In this document: in pieces, positions 53,554 through 63,064 of the stretch
How positions within the stretch are numbered: the stretch's first letter is position 1
Layout of the letters: every line of letters starts with the position of its first letter
Notes under the pieces: generated by a model
Database searches by the model: none
Told to the model about the DNA's origin: nothing
Seen by the model: only the letters and a program-made list of their open reading frames with translations
Position numbers and translations under genes: made by a program
NCBI RefSeq assembly: GCF_040718835.1
Contig: NZ_JBFEFG010000268.1
Coordinates: 62,001-126,000 of the forward strand
Reading direction: 5' to 3'
Length of the DNA stretch: 64,000 bases
From: Bremerella sp. JC817
Lineage (GTDB): Bacteria; Planctomycetota; Planctomycetia; Pirellulales; Pirellulaceae

Positions 53554-56500
53554 TTGAAGCGCTCGAAGCGGTGATTCTTGCGAACGATTCGGCGAAGGTG
53601 GTCGAGGTTCTGTCGACGGCGACTGAAGAGGAACGGGCAGCCTCGGTTCGACCACTCAAGGCTTTCTGGCTGGCGCTGGGAATCGATCGCCATGTGACGC
53701 GAGGTGTGCATCCCGATTTGACCAAGACGAGCGAAGAGGTCGTTGAGAAACGAAAGAAGTACAACTTGGCCGACACAAACGAACTGTCGCCACGCTATTA
53801 CAGCGACTTGTTCTACGTCGCCTGGCTGGCTTGGTATGGCATTGTCGATCAGGGTGAGAGTTGTTTGTGTACCTGTGTCCCACATTTCGAGGCGGAATCG
53901 GCTCAGATCCTGGCCGACAGGAACCCGCCCTGGATCGACCAGTGGCTGGAAACGCACTTCCCAAAGCTGGAAGACCGAGACACCTACAACTGGCCAGGCG
54001 AGTTCTGGGTACTGCTCCATCAGCGAGGTCTCTTGAAAAATAGCAAGTCTTTCAAATTGAAAGAACGCCTTGCAAAGTTTTGGATTCCCTCTGCCTACGA
54101 GAAACAGCCCGAGGCGACGCAGCAATTCTTGCTGGCGTATCCCGAAGCGATTGAGCCGGTATACGAAGTCGTCAAAAACACCATGCAGATGATTCTGCCG
54201 AAAGTGTGGGTGCCTCCAATTCAATGGATGGCTCAGGCAGGCATTCTCGATGTTCAGCGGTTTGTCGAAGTCGCACTTGCCGAGCTATCGGAGCCGCACA
54301 ATCAAACCGAACGCAATGGCTGTATCGTCCTGATCAAGGCAGCGCTCGGCAAGCCAGTTGCGGCGACGAAGAAGATTGTCGTCGCCATGCAGCCTGACTG
54401 GATCGCCTTGCTGGCCGATGCCCAAGGACCGATCGCAGGCTTTGGACTCGATCAATTGCTGATTGTTGAAAAAGCGGGCAAGTTAAACGGACCAGAGGTT
54501 GTCGTGGCGCTGCCTCATCTCTTCAATCACAAGGCAAAAAGTCACGCCCGGAAAGGGATCTTACTGCTCGGGCGGTTGGCAAAAGACTCGGCAATTCGTA
54601 GCGATGCGGTGCGGGGACTGGCATTCGCCCTGGCACATCCGGCGAAGGAGGTGCAAGAGGATGCCATCGAACAGCTCGCTTTGCATATCGAGGCATCTGA
54701 TATTGATGCGATCGAATCCATTCAGCTCCACCTGGAAACCGTCGCTCCGACGCTACGTTCGCGGCTGGAGACCGTCGTCCCTGGGGCAAGTGAATCGCCG
54801 ATGGATGAAGATCCTTCGGCGTTCGATGCCTGCAGTGAAGATCTGGAGGCAAGTGCCGCGGAGCTTCCTCCCGCAGTTTCCGAGAGGTTCCAAGTTGCCT
54901 CAGCGTTGAAAGCCCTGGTTTCTGGAGAGCTTCCAACAGCCGGAAGGTGGAAGGCATGTGACCTTCGCATCCTGGATGTCTACGAACCACTGCAGCCCAT
55001 CGAAACGGTGGAAGAACTCGTTCAGGTAACATCCGCAGCGGTGGAAGCATGTGAGTGCCCCGACACGCCGGAACGAATCCTTGACGGCATCACACGGCTT
55101 TACCTGGAACGTCCGAAGCATTTTGCCACCCTGACCAAGTCACTCAAGACTCGAGTCTGCCAGGAAATTATGGGGCGGCCAATGCGCGGGATTGTCGGCG
55201 CCGTGCTCAGCGAGCCAATGGCTCGTTGTATTGGCGCGTGGCTTGGATCGACCGGCTTCTTCGAAGATTTACTGAAACCGTCACGCTTCCCGCCGGGCGA
55301 TTTCATGTGGCTGTTGGCCGATCGTCTAAAAAAGAAGACTGCCTATCCGATTGTTTCCGCTCCGACGCACCGAGGTGGTTGGATTGATCCGCGCGTTTGG
55401 GTCAAGCGACTGCACGATCTGGAAGTGTCAAAGGTCGATCTTTTAGAATGCGACCTGGTCCGCAGTTTGTTGCGGCTAACTCCAGATCGGAGGGAGGAAG
55501 CCTGGAATCTAGTCGTAGCGGGGACACTGACCTTGTCGCCGGCGATGCATCAATTGGTGCGTGTCGCCTTGGAGCCCATCGAGTCGACCGAACATCTGCA
55601 GTTGGATGACCAGTGGCCGATCCAAGTCTGGATCGCGGCGATTCGGTCGCGGGAACCATCGATCGATCTCACAAAGCATCTACCTGAAGAGGAGATTTCC
55701 CAGATACCGGAAGAGCTATGGCGTAAGCCTGACGTCTTGAAGCCCTCGAACTATTATTGGCGGTCACTTCCAGAAACGAAGGGCCCGCGACATTTTCCGA
55801 TTGTCGATAGCGAGCCGATGGCACCTGACGACCGCGATCCTCTCAAGGCTGAAGTCGAGAAGATGAAGGAAGAGCTCAACGGCGCATCGCTCACATCGCC
55901 CGACAATGTCCTGAAACTGATTGCGCTCGGCGAGGCCGAGGAGAAACTGGATCATGACCTGGGCTTTCTGACTGCACAGCTTCACGGCGTTCGCTGTTCC
56001 TTCGCACCCCCGTATCTCTATCCTTACCTGGCAACGCAGTGGCCGATGAAGCTCGACTGGTACTGGTCGTTGGCGTCGGTCAGCTTGTCGCGGCGGGTCG
56101 ACAGCGGGGCCAGCGTCGAAGAGAGGTACGCACAGTATCTGTTGCCATTGCTCGAACCCGATTGTCCGTTGACGATCATGGCGGCGAGGGCATTGTGGAT
56201 TGCGACAGTCAGCAAAGATGGCAACGCGAAAGGGATGGCGATCGAGGCCTGGATTGAATTGTCTCAGACCGATCGCTGCGACGTTGAATTGCTTGTCGAG
56301 GCTTGGAGCGATGTCATGGCAGGGGGCTGGATGAAGTTGAATCGCGTGGCCGAGGTCTTCGGCGAAGTCAGTCAGGCGGGACCGCTAGCGGCCTGGATCG
56401 CAGCGCGAACCTGTGCTCGTTTCCTGGAATTGCAGGAAGCATTACCGCGCGACGGAGCGAAGTTGCTGGAGATCATCGATCAGGCTTACGAGCGGCTGGG

Positions 56501-56705
56501 ACTGCCGGCTGACGTAGGATTGAAACCATTGCTCGAGTCGATCAAAAGTGGCAAGGCGAAAGGCGCCGCGAAATCGATTCAGTGCCGAAATGGAGTGATG
56601 ACGAGCCAACGCAGCGCCGCCTTACAGCAGTTGGCCGAACAACGGATTGCCCGAGCTCAAAGAAATTCACGCCCGATATTAGTCCCAGCCAGCGAGACTA
56701 ATTGA
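53550..56705 (+). CDS. DUF6493-like large helical repeat protein
   Basis: This 1051-residue cytoplasmic protein has no signal peptide or membrane helix. The start 'MIEALEAVILANDSAKVVEV' and following helices resemble DUF6493 proteins. HEAT/armadillo-like repeats are visible, for example around residues 330-380 ('HARKGILLLGRLAKDSA', 'AVRGLAFALAHPAKEVQEDA'). Function is unknown; the repeat build points to a scaffold. It is translationally coupled to the SWIM protein. Elsewhere the family accompanies MoxR/VWA chaperone-like systems, some of which are proposed to act in biological conflict. Family assignment is from general resemblance, not a search. Confidence 0.7.
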   Translation: MIEALEAVILANDSAKVVEVLSTATEEERAASVRPLKAFWLALGIDRHVTRGVHPDLTKTSEEVVEKRKKYNLADTNELSPRYYSDLFYVAWLAWYGIVDQGESCLCTCVPHFEAESAQILADRNPPWIDQWLETHFPKLEDRDTYNWPGEFWVLLHQRGLLKNSKSFKLKERLAKFWIPSAYEKQPEATQQFLLAYPEAIEPVYEVVKNTMQMILPKVWVPPIQWMAQAGILDVQRFVEVALAELSEPHNQTERNGCIVLIKAALGKPVAATKKIVVAMQPDWIALLADAQGPIAGFGLDQLLIVEKAGKLNGPEVVVALPHLFNHKAKSHARKGILLLGRLAKDSAIRSDAVRGLAFALAHPAKEVQEDAIEQLALHIEASDIDAIESIQLHLETVAPTLRSRLETVVPGASESPMDEDPSAFDACSEDLEASAAELPPAVSERFQVASALKALVSGELPTAGRWKACDLRILDVYEPLQPIETVEELVQVTSAAVEACECPDTPERILDGITRLYLERPKHFATLTKSLKTRVCQEIMGRPMRGIVGAVLSEPMARCIGAWLGSTGFFEDLLKPSRFPPGDFMWLLADRLKKKTAYPIVSAPTHRGGWIDPRVWVKRLHDLEVSKVDLLECDLVRSLLRLTPDRREEAWNLVVAGTLTLSPAMHQLVRVALEPIESTEHLQLDDQWPIQVWIAAIRSREPSIDLTKHLPEEEISQIPEELWRKPDVLKPSNYYWRSLPETKGPRHFPIVDSEPMAPDDRDPLKAEVEKMKEELNGASLTSPDNVLKLIALGEAEEKLDHDLGFLTAQLHGVRCSFAPPYLYPYLATQWPMKLDWYWSLASVSLSRRVDSGASVEERYAQYLLPLLEPDCPLTIMAARALWIATVSKDGNAKGMAIEAWIELSQTDRCDVELLVEAWSDVMAGGWMKLNRVAEVFGEVSQAGPLAAWIAARTCARFLELQEALPRDGAKLLEIIDQAYERLGLPADVGLKPLLESIKSGKAKGAAKSIQCRNGVMTSQRSAALQQLAEQRIARAQRNSRPILVPASETN

Positions 56706-56713
56706 GACGAGGT

Positions 56714-56729
56714 GGTTGTCTTGACAACC
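56714..56729. repeat. Tight inverted repeat after the DUF6493 gene
   Basis: GGTTGTC-TT-GACAACC is a perfect 7+7 inverted repeat with a two-base spacer, beginning nine bases past the DUF6493 stop. No T run follows. A second pair, TCAGATT/AATCTGA (56787-56793 and 56813-56819), lies further on, before the DUF1592 gene. The first looks more like an operator for a dimeric repressor than a terminator. Confidence 0.4.
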
Positions 56730-56979
56730 CATTGATCGGTCTGTGGCGCGATGTAAGTGTCGTGTGAGAAAAGGGTTAGAGTGGTTTCAGATTGGGAAGG
56801 ACCGGTCGGTGAAATCTGATCTTGGAACTGGCAATAAACCCCACTACGATTTCCCTTCCTATGGTAAGATGAGAGCACGGTCGAAGTCGTAACGCGTGGG
56901 TTCGACCTGAAGTCCACCATCGTGGATCCTTCCACACAATCCTCCCTCCAGCGCGTTCCTTCCACCTTCCTGTTGCTCT

Positions 56980-58992
56980 ATGCGAATCTGGCTCCGACAT
57001 ATATCGGGTCTGACCAGGCATCCATTTCGCCTGGTTGGCCGTGTTGCTCCCCTTCGTCGATCGTGTTTCCTCGCCTTGGTCGTGCTACTGACGATCGGTT
57101 TCGCGTCTACGTTGTCGGCGGAAGAACTGACGCCTGAGTTGAAGGCGTGGGGAGACCGTTACACCAAGGACATACTTCCGGTGATCAAGTCGCGGTGCAT
57201 CGAATGCCACGACGGCGCCGAATCGGAAGGAAGCCTAGACCTCGCCAAATTTACCAGCAGCGAGTCGGCTGCATCGGCCGGCGACATGTGGGATCGCGTC
57301 GCGCGACGCATTCGCCAGAATGAGATGCCGCCGGAGGGGAGCCCAGGTCTCAACGATCAGCAGAAGGGAGCTTTCAACCATTGGTTGGATTCGCGACCGA
57401 AGCAAGATCTTTGCAATCAGTTGGCGTCGGACGAAACGCAAAGCTGGTATCGCGGCCACGTGATGAGTCGACGTTTGACCCGAACTGAATATCGCAACTC
57501 GGTCCGCGATCTGGTTGGCATCGAGCTGTCCGACAGCGAACTTCCACCCTCGGATGGTGCCGGCGGAGAAGGTTTTGATACGGTCGGCGACTCTTTGTTT
57601 ACTTCGCCGATCCACCTGGAAGCTTATTTGATGTCGGCCAATCGTGTCATCGAAGCCGCGCTGCCGGATGATGTCGACGTGGCCAAGAGCAGCGGCCTGC
57701 TGCCGGTTCTCCCGAAAGAACTCGATCCCGAATCGAAACTGGAGGCCCGTGAGGCCGCGAAGCAAACGCTGAGCAAGTTTGCCCGTCGCGCCTGGCGTCG
57801 CCCGGTCGAAGATGCCGAAGTCGAACGGTTGATGACGCTTTACGACGCTGCCTATGGCCGAAATGCGCACTACCTCGCCGCACTGCGTCAGCCGATGAAG
57901 GCGGTTTTGATTTCGCCTCACTTTCTGTTTGTCGTTGAATCGGAGCATGCAGGGGGAGTTCAGCGAATCACGCCGCATCAACTGGCAACGCGGCTGTCAC
58001 TGCTCATCTGGTCTTCGGTTCCTGATGAACGCCTTATGCAACTGGCCGACAATCAGTCACTATACGAAGAAGAAGTCCTTCGAGGCGAAGTCCGCCGAAT
58101 GCTGGCCGATCCTCGTTCGCGAGCTTTGGGCGAAAACTTCGGTTTGCAGTGGCTTGGCTTGAAAGAGTTCGGCAATGGCCCGCGCCCCGATGGCGAGGTC
58201 TTTCCCGAATACAACGACCAGTTGATGTACGGCATGCGAGAAGAGGCGATTCGCACGGTCGCTGGCGTTTTCCAGAACGACGCCCCGCTGACCGACTTGA
58301 TCGATGCCGACTACATCTATGCCGATCCAACGCTGGCCCGGCATTACGGAATCGACTTGCCTGAGGAAGCAACGTGGCAGCAGGTCAAACTCGACGATCG
58401 CCAACGCGGTGGTGTGCTGACGATGGCAAGTGTCCTGACCACCACGTCGTATCCTCGCCGTACCAGCCCGGTTTTGCGGGGACGTTGGATCCTGGAAGAA
58501 GTACTTGGTTCGCGTGTGCCTCCACCGCCACCGAATGTTCCGGCACTGGAAGAGGAACATGAAAGCGGCAAGGCAACGACCCTTCGCGAGCGGCTCGAAA
58601 TTCATCGCAAGAAGGCGGAGTGTGCCAGTTGCCATAACCGTATGGATCCACTCGGATTCGGTCTGGAAAACTTTGACGGAATCGGACGTTGGCGCGATCT
58701 CGACAATGGTCAACCGATCGATTCGGCCGGGGCGTTACCATCGGGAGATAAGTTTAGCGGACCAGCCGAATTGAAGGTCATTCTTCTGAAGCGTAGCGGC
58801 GACTTCCAGAAGCACTTTGTCAAGAAGCTGCTCGGATTCGCCCTGGGCCGCCAACTGAACAAGTTCGATAATTGTATCGTTGATCAATGCCTGAAACGGC
58901 TTCGCGAAAACGATCTGAAGTCGGCCGTGTTGATCGAAGAGATCGCCTTGTCGTATCCGTTCCAGCATCGCTACTTCAAGTCGAAGCCGTAA
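56980..58992 (+). CDS. Planctomycete cytochrome-type protein with DUF1587/DUF1592/DUF1588/DUF1585 domains
   Basis: The 670-residue protein has a signal peptide (about 1-47, ending 'STLSA'). The first heme-type motif CIECH (Cys73, Cys76, His77) lies in 'ILPVIKSRCIECHDGAESEG'. Then come 'RLTRTEYRNSVRDLVGIELS' (DUF1587), the helical DUF1592 region (about 315-445), and DUF1588 with a second CxxCH in 'CASCHNRMDPLGFGLENFDG' (about residues 549-568). The last part is DUF1585 ('FVKKLLGFALGRQLN'). Such proteins are abundant in Planctomycetes and thought to be exported c-type cytochrome-like enzymes. A DUF1552 partner gene follows after 56 bases, the standard pairing. Confidence 0.88.
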   Translation: MRIWLRHISGLTRHPFRLVGRVAPLRRSCFLALVVLLTIGFASTLSAEELTPELKAWGDRYTKDILPVIKSRCIECHDGAESEGSLDLAKFTSSESAASAGDMWDRVARRIRQNEMPPEGSPGLNDQQKGAFNHWLDSRPKQDLCNQLASDETQSWYRGHVMSRRLTRTEYRNSVRDLVGIELSDSELPPSDGAGGEGFDTVGDSLFTSPIHLEAYLMSANRVIEAALPDDVDVAKSSGLLPVLPKELDPESKLEAREAAKQTLSKFARRAWRRPVEDAEVERLMTLYDAAYGRNAHYLAALRQPMKAVLISPHFLFVVESEHAGGVQRITPHQLATRLSLLIWSSVPDERLMQLADNQSLYEEEVLRGEVRRMLADPRSRALGENFGLQWLGLKEFGNGPRPDGEVFPEYNDQLMYGMREEAIRTVAGVFQNDAPLTDLIDADYIYADPTLARHYGIDLPEEATWQQVKLDDRQRGGVLTMASVLTTTSYPRRTSPVLRGRWILEEVLGSRVPPPPPNVPALEEEHESGKATTLRERLEIHRKKAECASCHNRMDPLGFGLENFDGIGRWRDLDNGQPIDSAGALPSGDKFSGPAELKVILLKRSGDFQKHFVKKLLGFALGRQLNKFDNCIVDQCLKRLRENDLKSAVLIEEIALSYPFQHRYFKSKP

Positions 58993-59048
58993 GACTGGAT
59001 CGCTTCGTTCCGCCTACTCAACCCCACCCGTAGATTCGCAGGCACACC

Positions 59049-60398
59049 ATGAAGTCTCGAACCCTCTCGCGTCGTAATTTCCTCGGCGGTTGCGGCGTTG
59101 CCCTCAGCTTGCCGTGGATGGCTTCCTTGGCACCACGTGTCGCCCAGGCCGCCGGCACGGGCAAGCCACCGGTTCGCTCGGCGTTCCTCTACTTCCCTAA
59201 CGGTGTTTGGGAAAAGGATTGGGTACCGAAGCAGGCCGGCGCCGATTACGAAATGCCAGCGAGCCTGACGCCGCTAACCGACCTCCGCAGTGAAGTGCTG
59301 GTGCTGACTGGCTTGGATAAAAAGAACAGTCACGGCGGCGATGGTCACTACGCCAAGACGGCCAACTTTCTGACCGGTATGCCGGTTACCAAGACCACCG
59401 GCAAAGACATCAGCAGCGGCGGCATCTCGGTCGATCAGTTGATGGCTCAGCACGTGGGAAGTTCCACGCCACTGCCATCGCTAGAGCTCGGTACCGAGCC
59501 AGTCATCAGCGGCATCGACAGCAATGTCGGGTACACGCGTCTTTACGGTTCGCATATCTCGTGGCAGTCGCCAACGCGTCCTGTGGCGAAAGAGATCAAT
59601 CCACGGCTTGTTTACGAACGATTGTTCGGCAAGAAGCTATCTCCGGAATCGGAAAAGGCAGAGTCGTACAAGAACCTGCTCGACTTCGTGCTGGATGATG
59701 CCAAGAAGCTGCGTCCCAAATTGGGCCGCGACGACCAGTTCAAGATGGACGAATATCTGGACTCGGTGCGTGCCGTTGAAAAGCGAATCGAGTTCGCGGT
59801 GAAGGGCGAGAACGGCGATTGGCAGCCAGACGTGGCCGATCATGTCATCGCGGCAGGGGCCCCCGGCGTGCCAGGCAACTTTGCCGATCACATTTCGATC
59901 ATGCTCGATCTGATTGTTTTGGCCTTCCAGACCGATTCAACCCGGATTGCAACCATGATGTTCGCCAACGACGTCTCCGGTCGAAACTTCTCGTTCGTCG
60001 ACGGCGTGAAGGGTGGGCATCACGAGCTGTCCCACCATGAAAACAAGGCCGAGAAGATCGAGCAGTATCAGCGGATCAACCGTTGGCACGTCGAGCAGTA
60101 CGCTCGCATGCTCGGCAAGTTGAACTCGATTCAGGAAGGGGATGGCACGTTGCTGGACAACTGCATGATCCTGTTCGGGTCGAGCATGTCGGACGGCAAT
60201 CGCCACGATCCTGACAATCTTCCAATCTTGCTCGGCGGTCGAGGTGGAAAGACGCTCGAAACCGGTCGTCACTTGCCCGCCGAAGGGATGGTCCCGCTGT
60301 GCAATCTTTACCACGCCATGCTACAGCGGATGGGCGTTGACATCGAGGCCTTCGGTGACAGTAGCGGCCCGCTGAAGGACCTGGGAACCATCGCTTAG
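59049..60398 (+). CDS. DUF1552 protein with Tat signal
   Basis: The 449-residue protein starts with a twin-arginine signal 'SRRNFLGGCGVALSLPWMA', so it should be exported folded. The mature part has 'SAFLYFPNGVWEKDW', 'DKKNSHGGDGHYAKTANFLT' and 'GSSMSDGNRHDPDNLPILLG', regions typical of DUF1552, a family distantly similar to DUF1501/sulfatase-like alkaline phosphatase folds. Family members almost always follow a DUF1592 gene, as here, and the two are presumed partners. The biochemical activity is not established. Confidence 0.88.
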   Translation: MKSRTLSRRNFLGGCGVALSLPWMASLAPRVAQAAGTGKPPVRSAFLYFPNGVWEKDWVPKQAGADYEMPASLTPLTDLRSEVLVLTGLDKKNSHGGDGHYAKTANFLTGMPVTKTTGKDISSGGISVDQLMAQHVGSSTPLPSLELGTEPVISGIDSNVGYTRLYGSHISWQSPTRPVAKEINPRLVYERLFGKKLSPESEKAESYKNLLDFVLDDAKKLRPKLGRDDQFKMDEYLDSVRAVEKRIEFAVKGENGDWQPDVADHVIAAGAPGVPGNFADHISIMLDLIVLAFQTDSTRIATMMFANDVSGRNFSFVDGVKGGHHELSHHENKAEKIEQYQRINRWHVEQYARMLGKLNSIQEGDGTLLDNCMILFGSSMSDGNRHDPDNLPILLGGRGGKTLETGRHLPAEGMVPLCNLYHAMLQRMGVDIEAFGDSSGPLKDLGTIA

Positions 60399-60441
60399 GT
60401 TCCGCAGCTCAGTCCGCAAATACGACTAGCAGCGACGCCCA

Positions 60442-61710
60442 TTATTTCTGGCGAAGCTGCCGACCGGTCGTCTCAATCTTGGCCATCACCCGCAACAGAT
60501 TTTCGCCGAGGATGCCACGGATCTGCTGGTCGCTGTAACCGCGGTCGAGCAGGGCCTGGGTGATGTAGGGATACGTGCTGACATCTTCCAGGCCAGCAGG
60601 CAGCAGGCCGACACCATCGTAGTCGGAGCCAATCCCCACATGCTGCCATCCGGCTGTCTTCACCAGGTGATCAATATGCTCGATCACGTCGTTAAAGGTG
60701 CCGGCAGGCATCGGATTCTGTTTGTGGAAACTTGCGGCAGCGGCCTGAACTTCGTCAGCCGATTTGCCTTCCAACTGTAGTTTCCGTTTTAAGGCGACAC
60801 CTTCGTGATAGATTCGTGCCGCGTCGGGAACGATAAAGGCAGAGTAGTAGTTGACCATCACGATCCCATCGTTGTCCTTTAAACGCGTGAGTACGTCGTC
60901 CGGGACGTTGCGCGGCGAGTCGGCGACGGTTCGAGCCGATGAGTGAGAAAAGATGACCGGGGCCTGGCTGATGTTCAGGACATCGTGCATGGTCGGTACC
61001 GAAACGTGCGAGATATCGACCATCATGCCCAACGTGTTCATTCGCTGAACGACTTCTTTACCAAATGGACTCAGGCCGCCAGACTTTTCCTCGTCGGTAG
61101 CTGAGTCGGCCCAGTCAAGGCTATCCGCATGCGTGAGGGTCATGTACCTGGCACCCAGTTGATGTAGATGATTAAGGCTGCTGATCGAGTTCTCGATGCA
61201 GTGACCACCTTCGACGCCGATCAGCGAAGCGATCTTTCCATTCGCATGAATCCGGCGAATGTCTTCGACGGTCAGAGCAAACTCGAAATCGTCCGGGTAG
61301 GTTTCCGCCATCTTTTTGACGAGTTCGATCTGTTCGATCGTCGTCAACAGCGCGGTCCCTTGATAACCGAGATCGACCGGGACCCAAACCGACCAGAACT
61401 GGGCGCCGACTCCCCCTTGGCGAAGACGAGGAATGTCGGTGTGCAGCTTCGGCTGAGGCTGGCTGATATCGAGCTTCTGAAAGTTGCCGTCGCCATCGGT
61501 TCGAATCTTCCAGGGAAGATCGTTGTGACCGTCGATCACGATGCTGGAAGCATGCAGTTCTTTCGCTTTTGCGGTCAGTTGCGGCCGAAAGCTTTGCTCC
61601 GCATCTTCGGCATTCAGTCCGTTCGGAATCGCCAGCAGCGAAGCGGCAGAAACCACCATGCGGAGGAAAATCGTTGAGCTACGCGGGATCGAAAATAGGT
61701 TCACGGCCAT
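60442..61710 (-). CDS. Exported M19 membrane dipeptidase (renal dipeptidase family)
   Basis: The 422-residue protein has a signal peptide (to about residue 35). Zinc-ligand motifs are in order: 'VIDGHNDLPWK' (His and Asp, about residues 59-61), Glu in 'GVEGGHCIENS' (about 168), 'THADSLDWADSA', 'VDISHVS' and 'IFSHSSAR', with 'GIGSDYDGV' near the C-terminus. This is the full set for a di-zinc M19 dipeptidase, which splits dipeptides including D-amino acid ones. It should act in the periplasm. An intrinsic-terminator-like hairpin lies about 165 bases upstream on the same strand with no obvious gene before it. Confidence 0.92.
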   Translation of the reverse strand: MAVNLFSIPRSSTIFLRMVVSAASLLAIPNGLNAEDAEQSFRPQLTAKAKELHASSIVIDGHNDLPWKIRTDGDGNFQKLDISQPQPKLHTDIPRLRQGGVGAQFWSVWVPVDLGYQGTALLTTIEQIELVKKMAETYPDDFEFALTVEDIRRIHANGKIASLIGVEGGHCIENSISSLNHLHQLGARYMTLTHADSLDWADSATDEEKSGGLSPFGKEVVQRMNTLGMMVDISHVSVPTMHDVLNISQAPVIFSHSSARTVADSPRNVPDDVLTRLKDNDGIVMVNYYSAFIVPDAARIYHEGVALKRKLQLEGKSADEVQAAAASFHKQNPMPAGTFNDVIEHIDHLVKTAGWQHVGIGSDYDGVGLLPAGLEDVSTYPYITQALLDRGYSDQQIRGILGENLLRVMAKIETTGRQLRQK

Positions 61711-61873
61711 TCCTTCTCGTCAAACGAGGTTCCAGGACTCAGGACATAGCCGAATGTAGTTTTCCCGCTTGGTCAAACAATGTCAGACAGCGCAAAACAA
61801 ATATCAAAACGCGCATTAAGGCTACGACAGTCATTCGTTGGATCTTTTAAATACGAAAGTGAGTTCCAAGAAA

Positions 61874-61904
61874 TAAAAAAACGCCGCAAATCACTCTGCG
61901 GCGT
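61874..61904 (-). terminator. Intrinsic terminator, minus-strand orientation
   Basis: ACGCCGCA (61881-61888) and TGCGGCGT (61897-61904) form a perfect 8-bp GC-rich stem with an 8-base loop. On the minus strand it is followed at once by TTTTTTA. On the plus strand no T run follows. The next minus-strand gene downstream is the dipeptidase at 61710. It either stops a small unseen minus-strand transcript or acts as an attenuator in the dipeptidase leader. Confidence 0.75.
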
Positions 61905-61945
61905 CCTTCGTTGTTGCTGATCGATGCGTCCGACGACGCTTCACA

Positions 61946-62350
61946 TTGTCAATAACGCTAACGATCGCCCGACCACGAACTTATATCTCCCTGGATCAAA
62001 CTGTACCCACCGCTGTGCGCGAAATCGACAACCGACGGAGCGATCGTGCCAATCGATCCGCGAAACTTCTTTACGACGCATGGCAACGAATTCGAGAAGA
62101 ACGGGATGTCGACCGAGGCGAGCTATTTTCGATTCGTAGCCTTCTTCGGTGGCTTGCACATGATCTGGTCATTTCGTGGGGAGCGATTGGCACCGGAATC
62201 GGTGGCCTGATAATGTTGTTTATTGCGAGTGCCATTTGGCAGGCGAATCAGATTTCCACGACTCGCCCGCTCGAGCTTTGCAGAAGTGTGGCAGTTCGTT
62301 CTAGCTGCCGTCCCTGTTTAAATTTGGGCGGGCTAACGGACTTTCGGTGA
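61946..62350 (+). CDS. Possible small membrane protein of unknown function
   Basis: A 134-codon frame starts at TTG 61946 and could encode a basic, helical N-terminal part ('LLYDAWQRIREERDVDRGEL') followed by one membrane segment ('GTGIGGLIMLFIASAIW', about residues 85-101). No family is recognised and the start is weak. A competing 72-codon minus-strand frame overlaps it (61941-62159). It precedes the Cys/His-rich protein gene and overlaps nothing certain. Confidence 0.35.
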   Translation: MSITLTIARPRTYISLDQTVPTAVREIDNRRSDRANRSAKLLYDAWQRIREERDVDRGELFSIRSLLRWLAHDLVISWGAIGTGIGGLIMLFIASAIWQANQISTTRPLELCRSVAVRSSCRPCLNLGGLTDFR

Positions 62351-62415
62351 TCGGATGCAGCAGAGAAGACGATAAGAACGCTGAGGCAAGTTCTAGCGTA
62401 TTCTCAGGCAGAAGC

Positions 62416-62871
62416 ATGGATCGGCGACTTATAGCAATGCTGGCAGTGACCGCAGTGATGATTCACTGTGTGGTTGGCTGCTGCGTGCGTTGCGCGTGTG
62501 CCTGCGAGTGTTTTCATGCCCAACATGCTGCGAACAACGCAATTTGTTCCCATCATCATCGCCACTGCCGTTGCCTGGGAAACCATCGCTGCGAAGTTTG
62601 TGCTGGCCAACATAACGATCATGGACATGGTCCGCACGAGCCTTGCGTTGAATGCTTGAAGGTCAAAAGCTCGTTCATTACCAGCGATTCCTCCTGGGAT
62701 GGCGTTGTTGCTCGGGCTCGCGTTCTTTCGGAAACGCTTCCTCCGGGTGCTGAATTAGTGGCGGTTCTTCCATCGCATCATGCTGCCTGGAAGTCTTGGG
62801 ACCCACGAAGCCATCGACCGCATCGTGGCGCTCTGCGCCGACATCTGGCGATCGCCGTTTTGCTGATCTAG
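62416..62871 (+). CDS. Exported Cys/His-rich protein, probable metal binder
   Basis: From ATG 62416 the product has 151 residues. A signal-like hydrophobic segment (about 4-21) leads into a dense Cys/His region (about 22-80) with pieces such as 'CCVRCACACECFH', 'CSHHHRHCRC' and 'GQHNDHGHGPHEPCVEC'. The remainder has no recognised domain. Such clustering suggests binding of zinc, copper or nickel in the periplasm. It stands 193 bases upstream of the TolC-type gene, parallel to the small His-bearing protein before the CzcB/CzcA genes at 19.5-24.8 kb. A metal-buffering or sensing role for the efflux operon is inferred. Confidence 0.65.
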   Translation: MDRRLIAMLAVTAVMIHCVVGCCVRCACACECFHAQHAANNAICSHHHRHCRCLGNHRCEVCAGQHNDHGHGPHEPCVECLKVKSSFITSDSSWDGVVARARVLSETLPPGAELVAVLPSHHAAWKSWDPRSHRPHRGALRRHLAIAVLLI

Positions 62872-63064
62872 TCGCACAACATTGGTACGGCAGGCATGGA
62901 TGGAGCCTGACGACCACCTCTTCGCGACCTACAGCCGTCTTCTCGTATTCGAGTGAATCGTTCGCACCATTTATTTGCCAACGATTTCGGACTCTGTGCG
63001 CGTGCCTGCGCCGTTGAGTCTTCCCTGCCTATACCCAATGACCCAACCCAGCAAGGATGTTCCC

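Noticed and set aside
61941..62159. A 72-codon minus-strand frame starting at GTG, upstream of the terminator at 61874-61904
   Set aside because: Its position would explain the terminator, but it has no recognisable family, a weak start and overlaps a better plus-strand frame. It is kept only as a possibility in the terminator finding.
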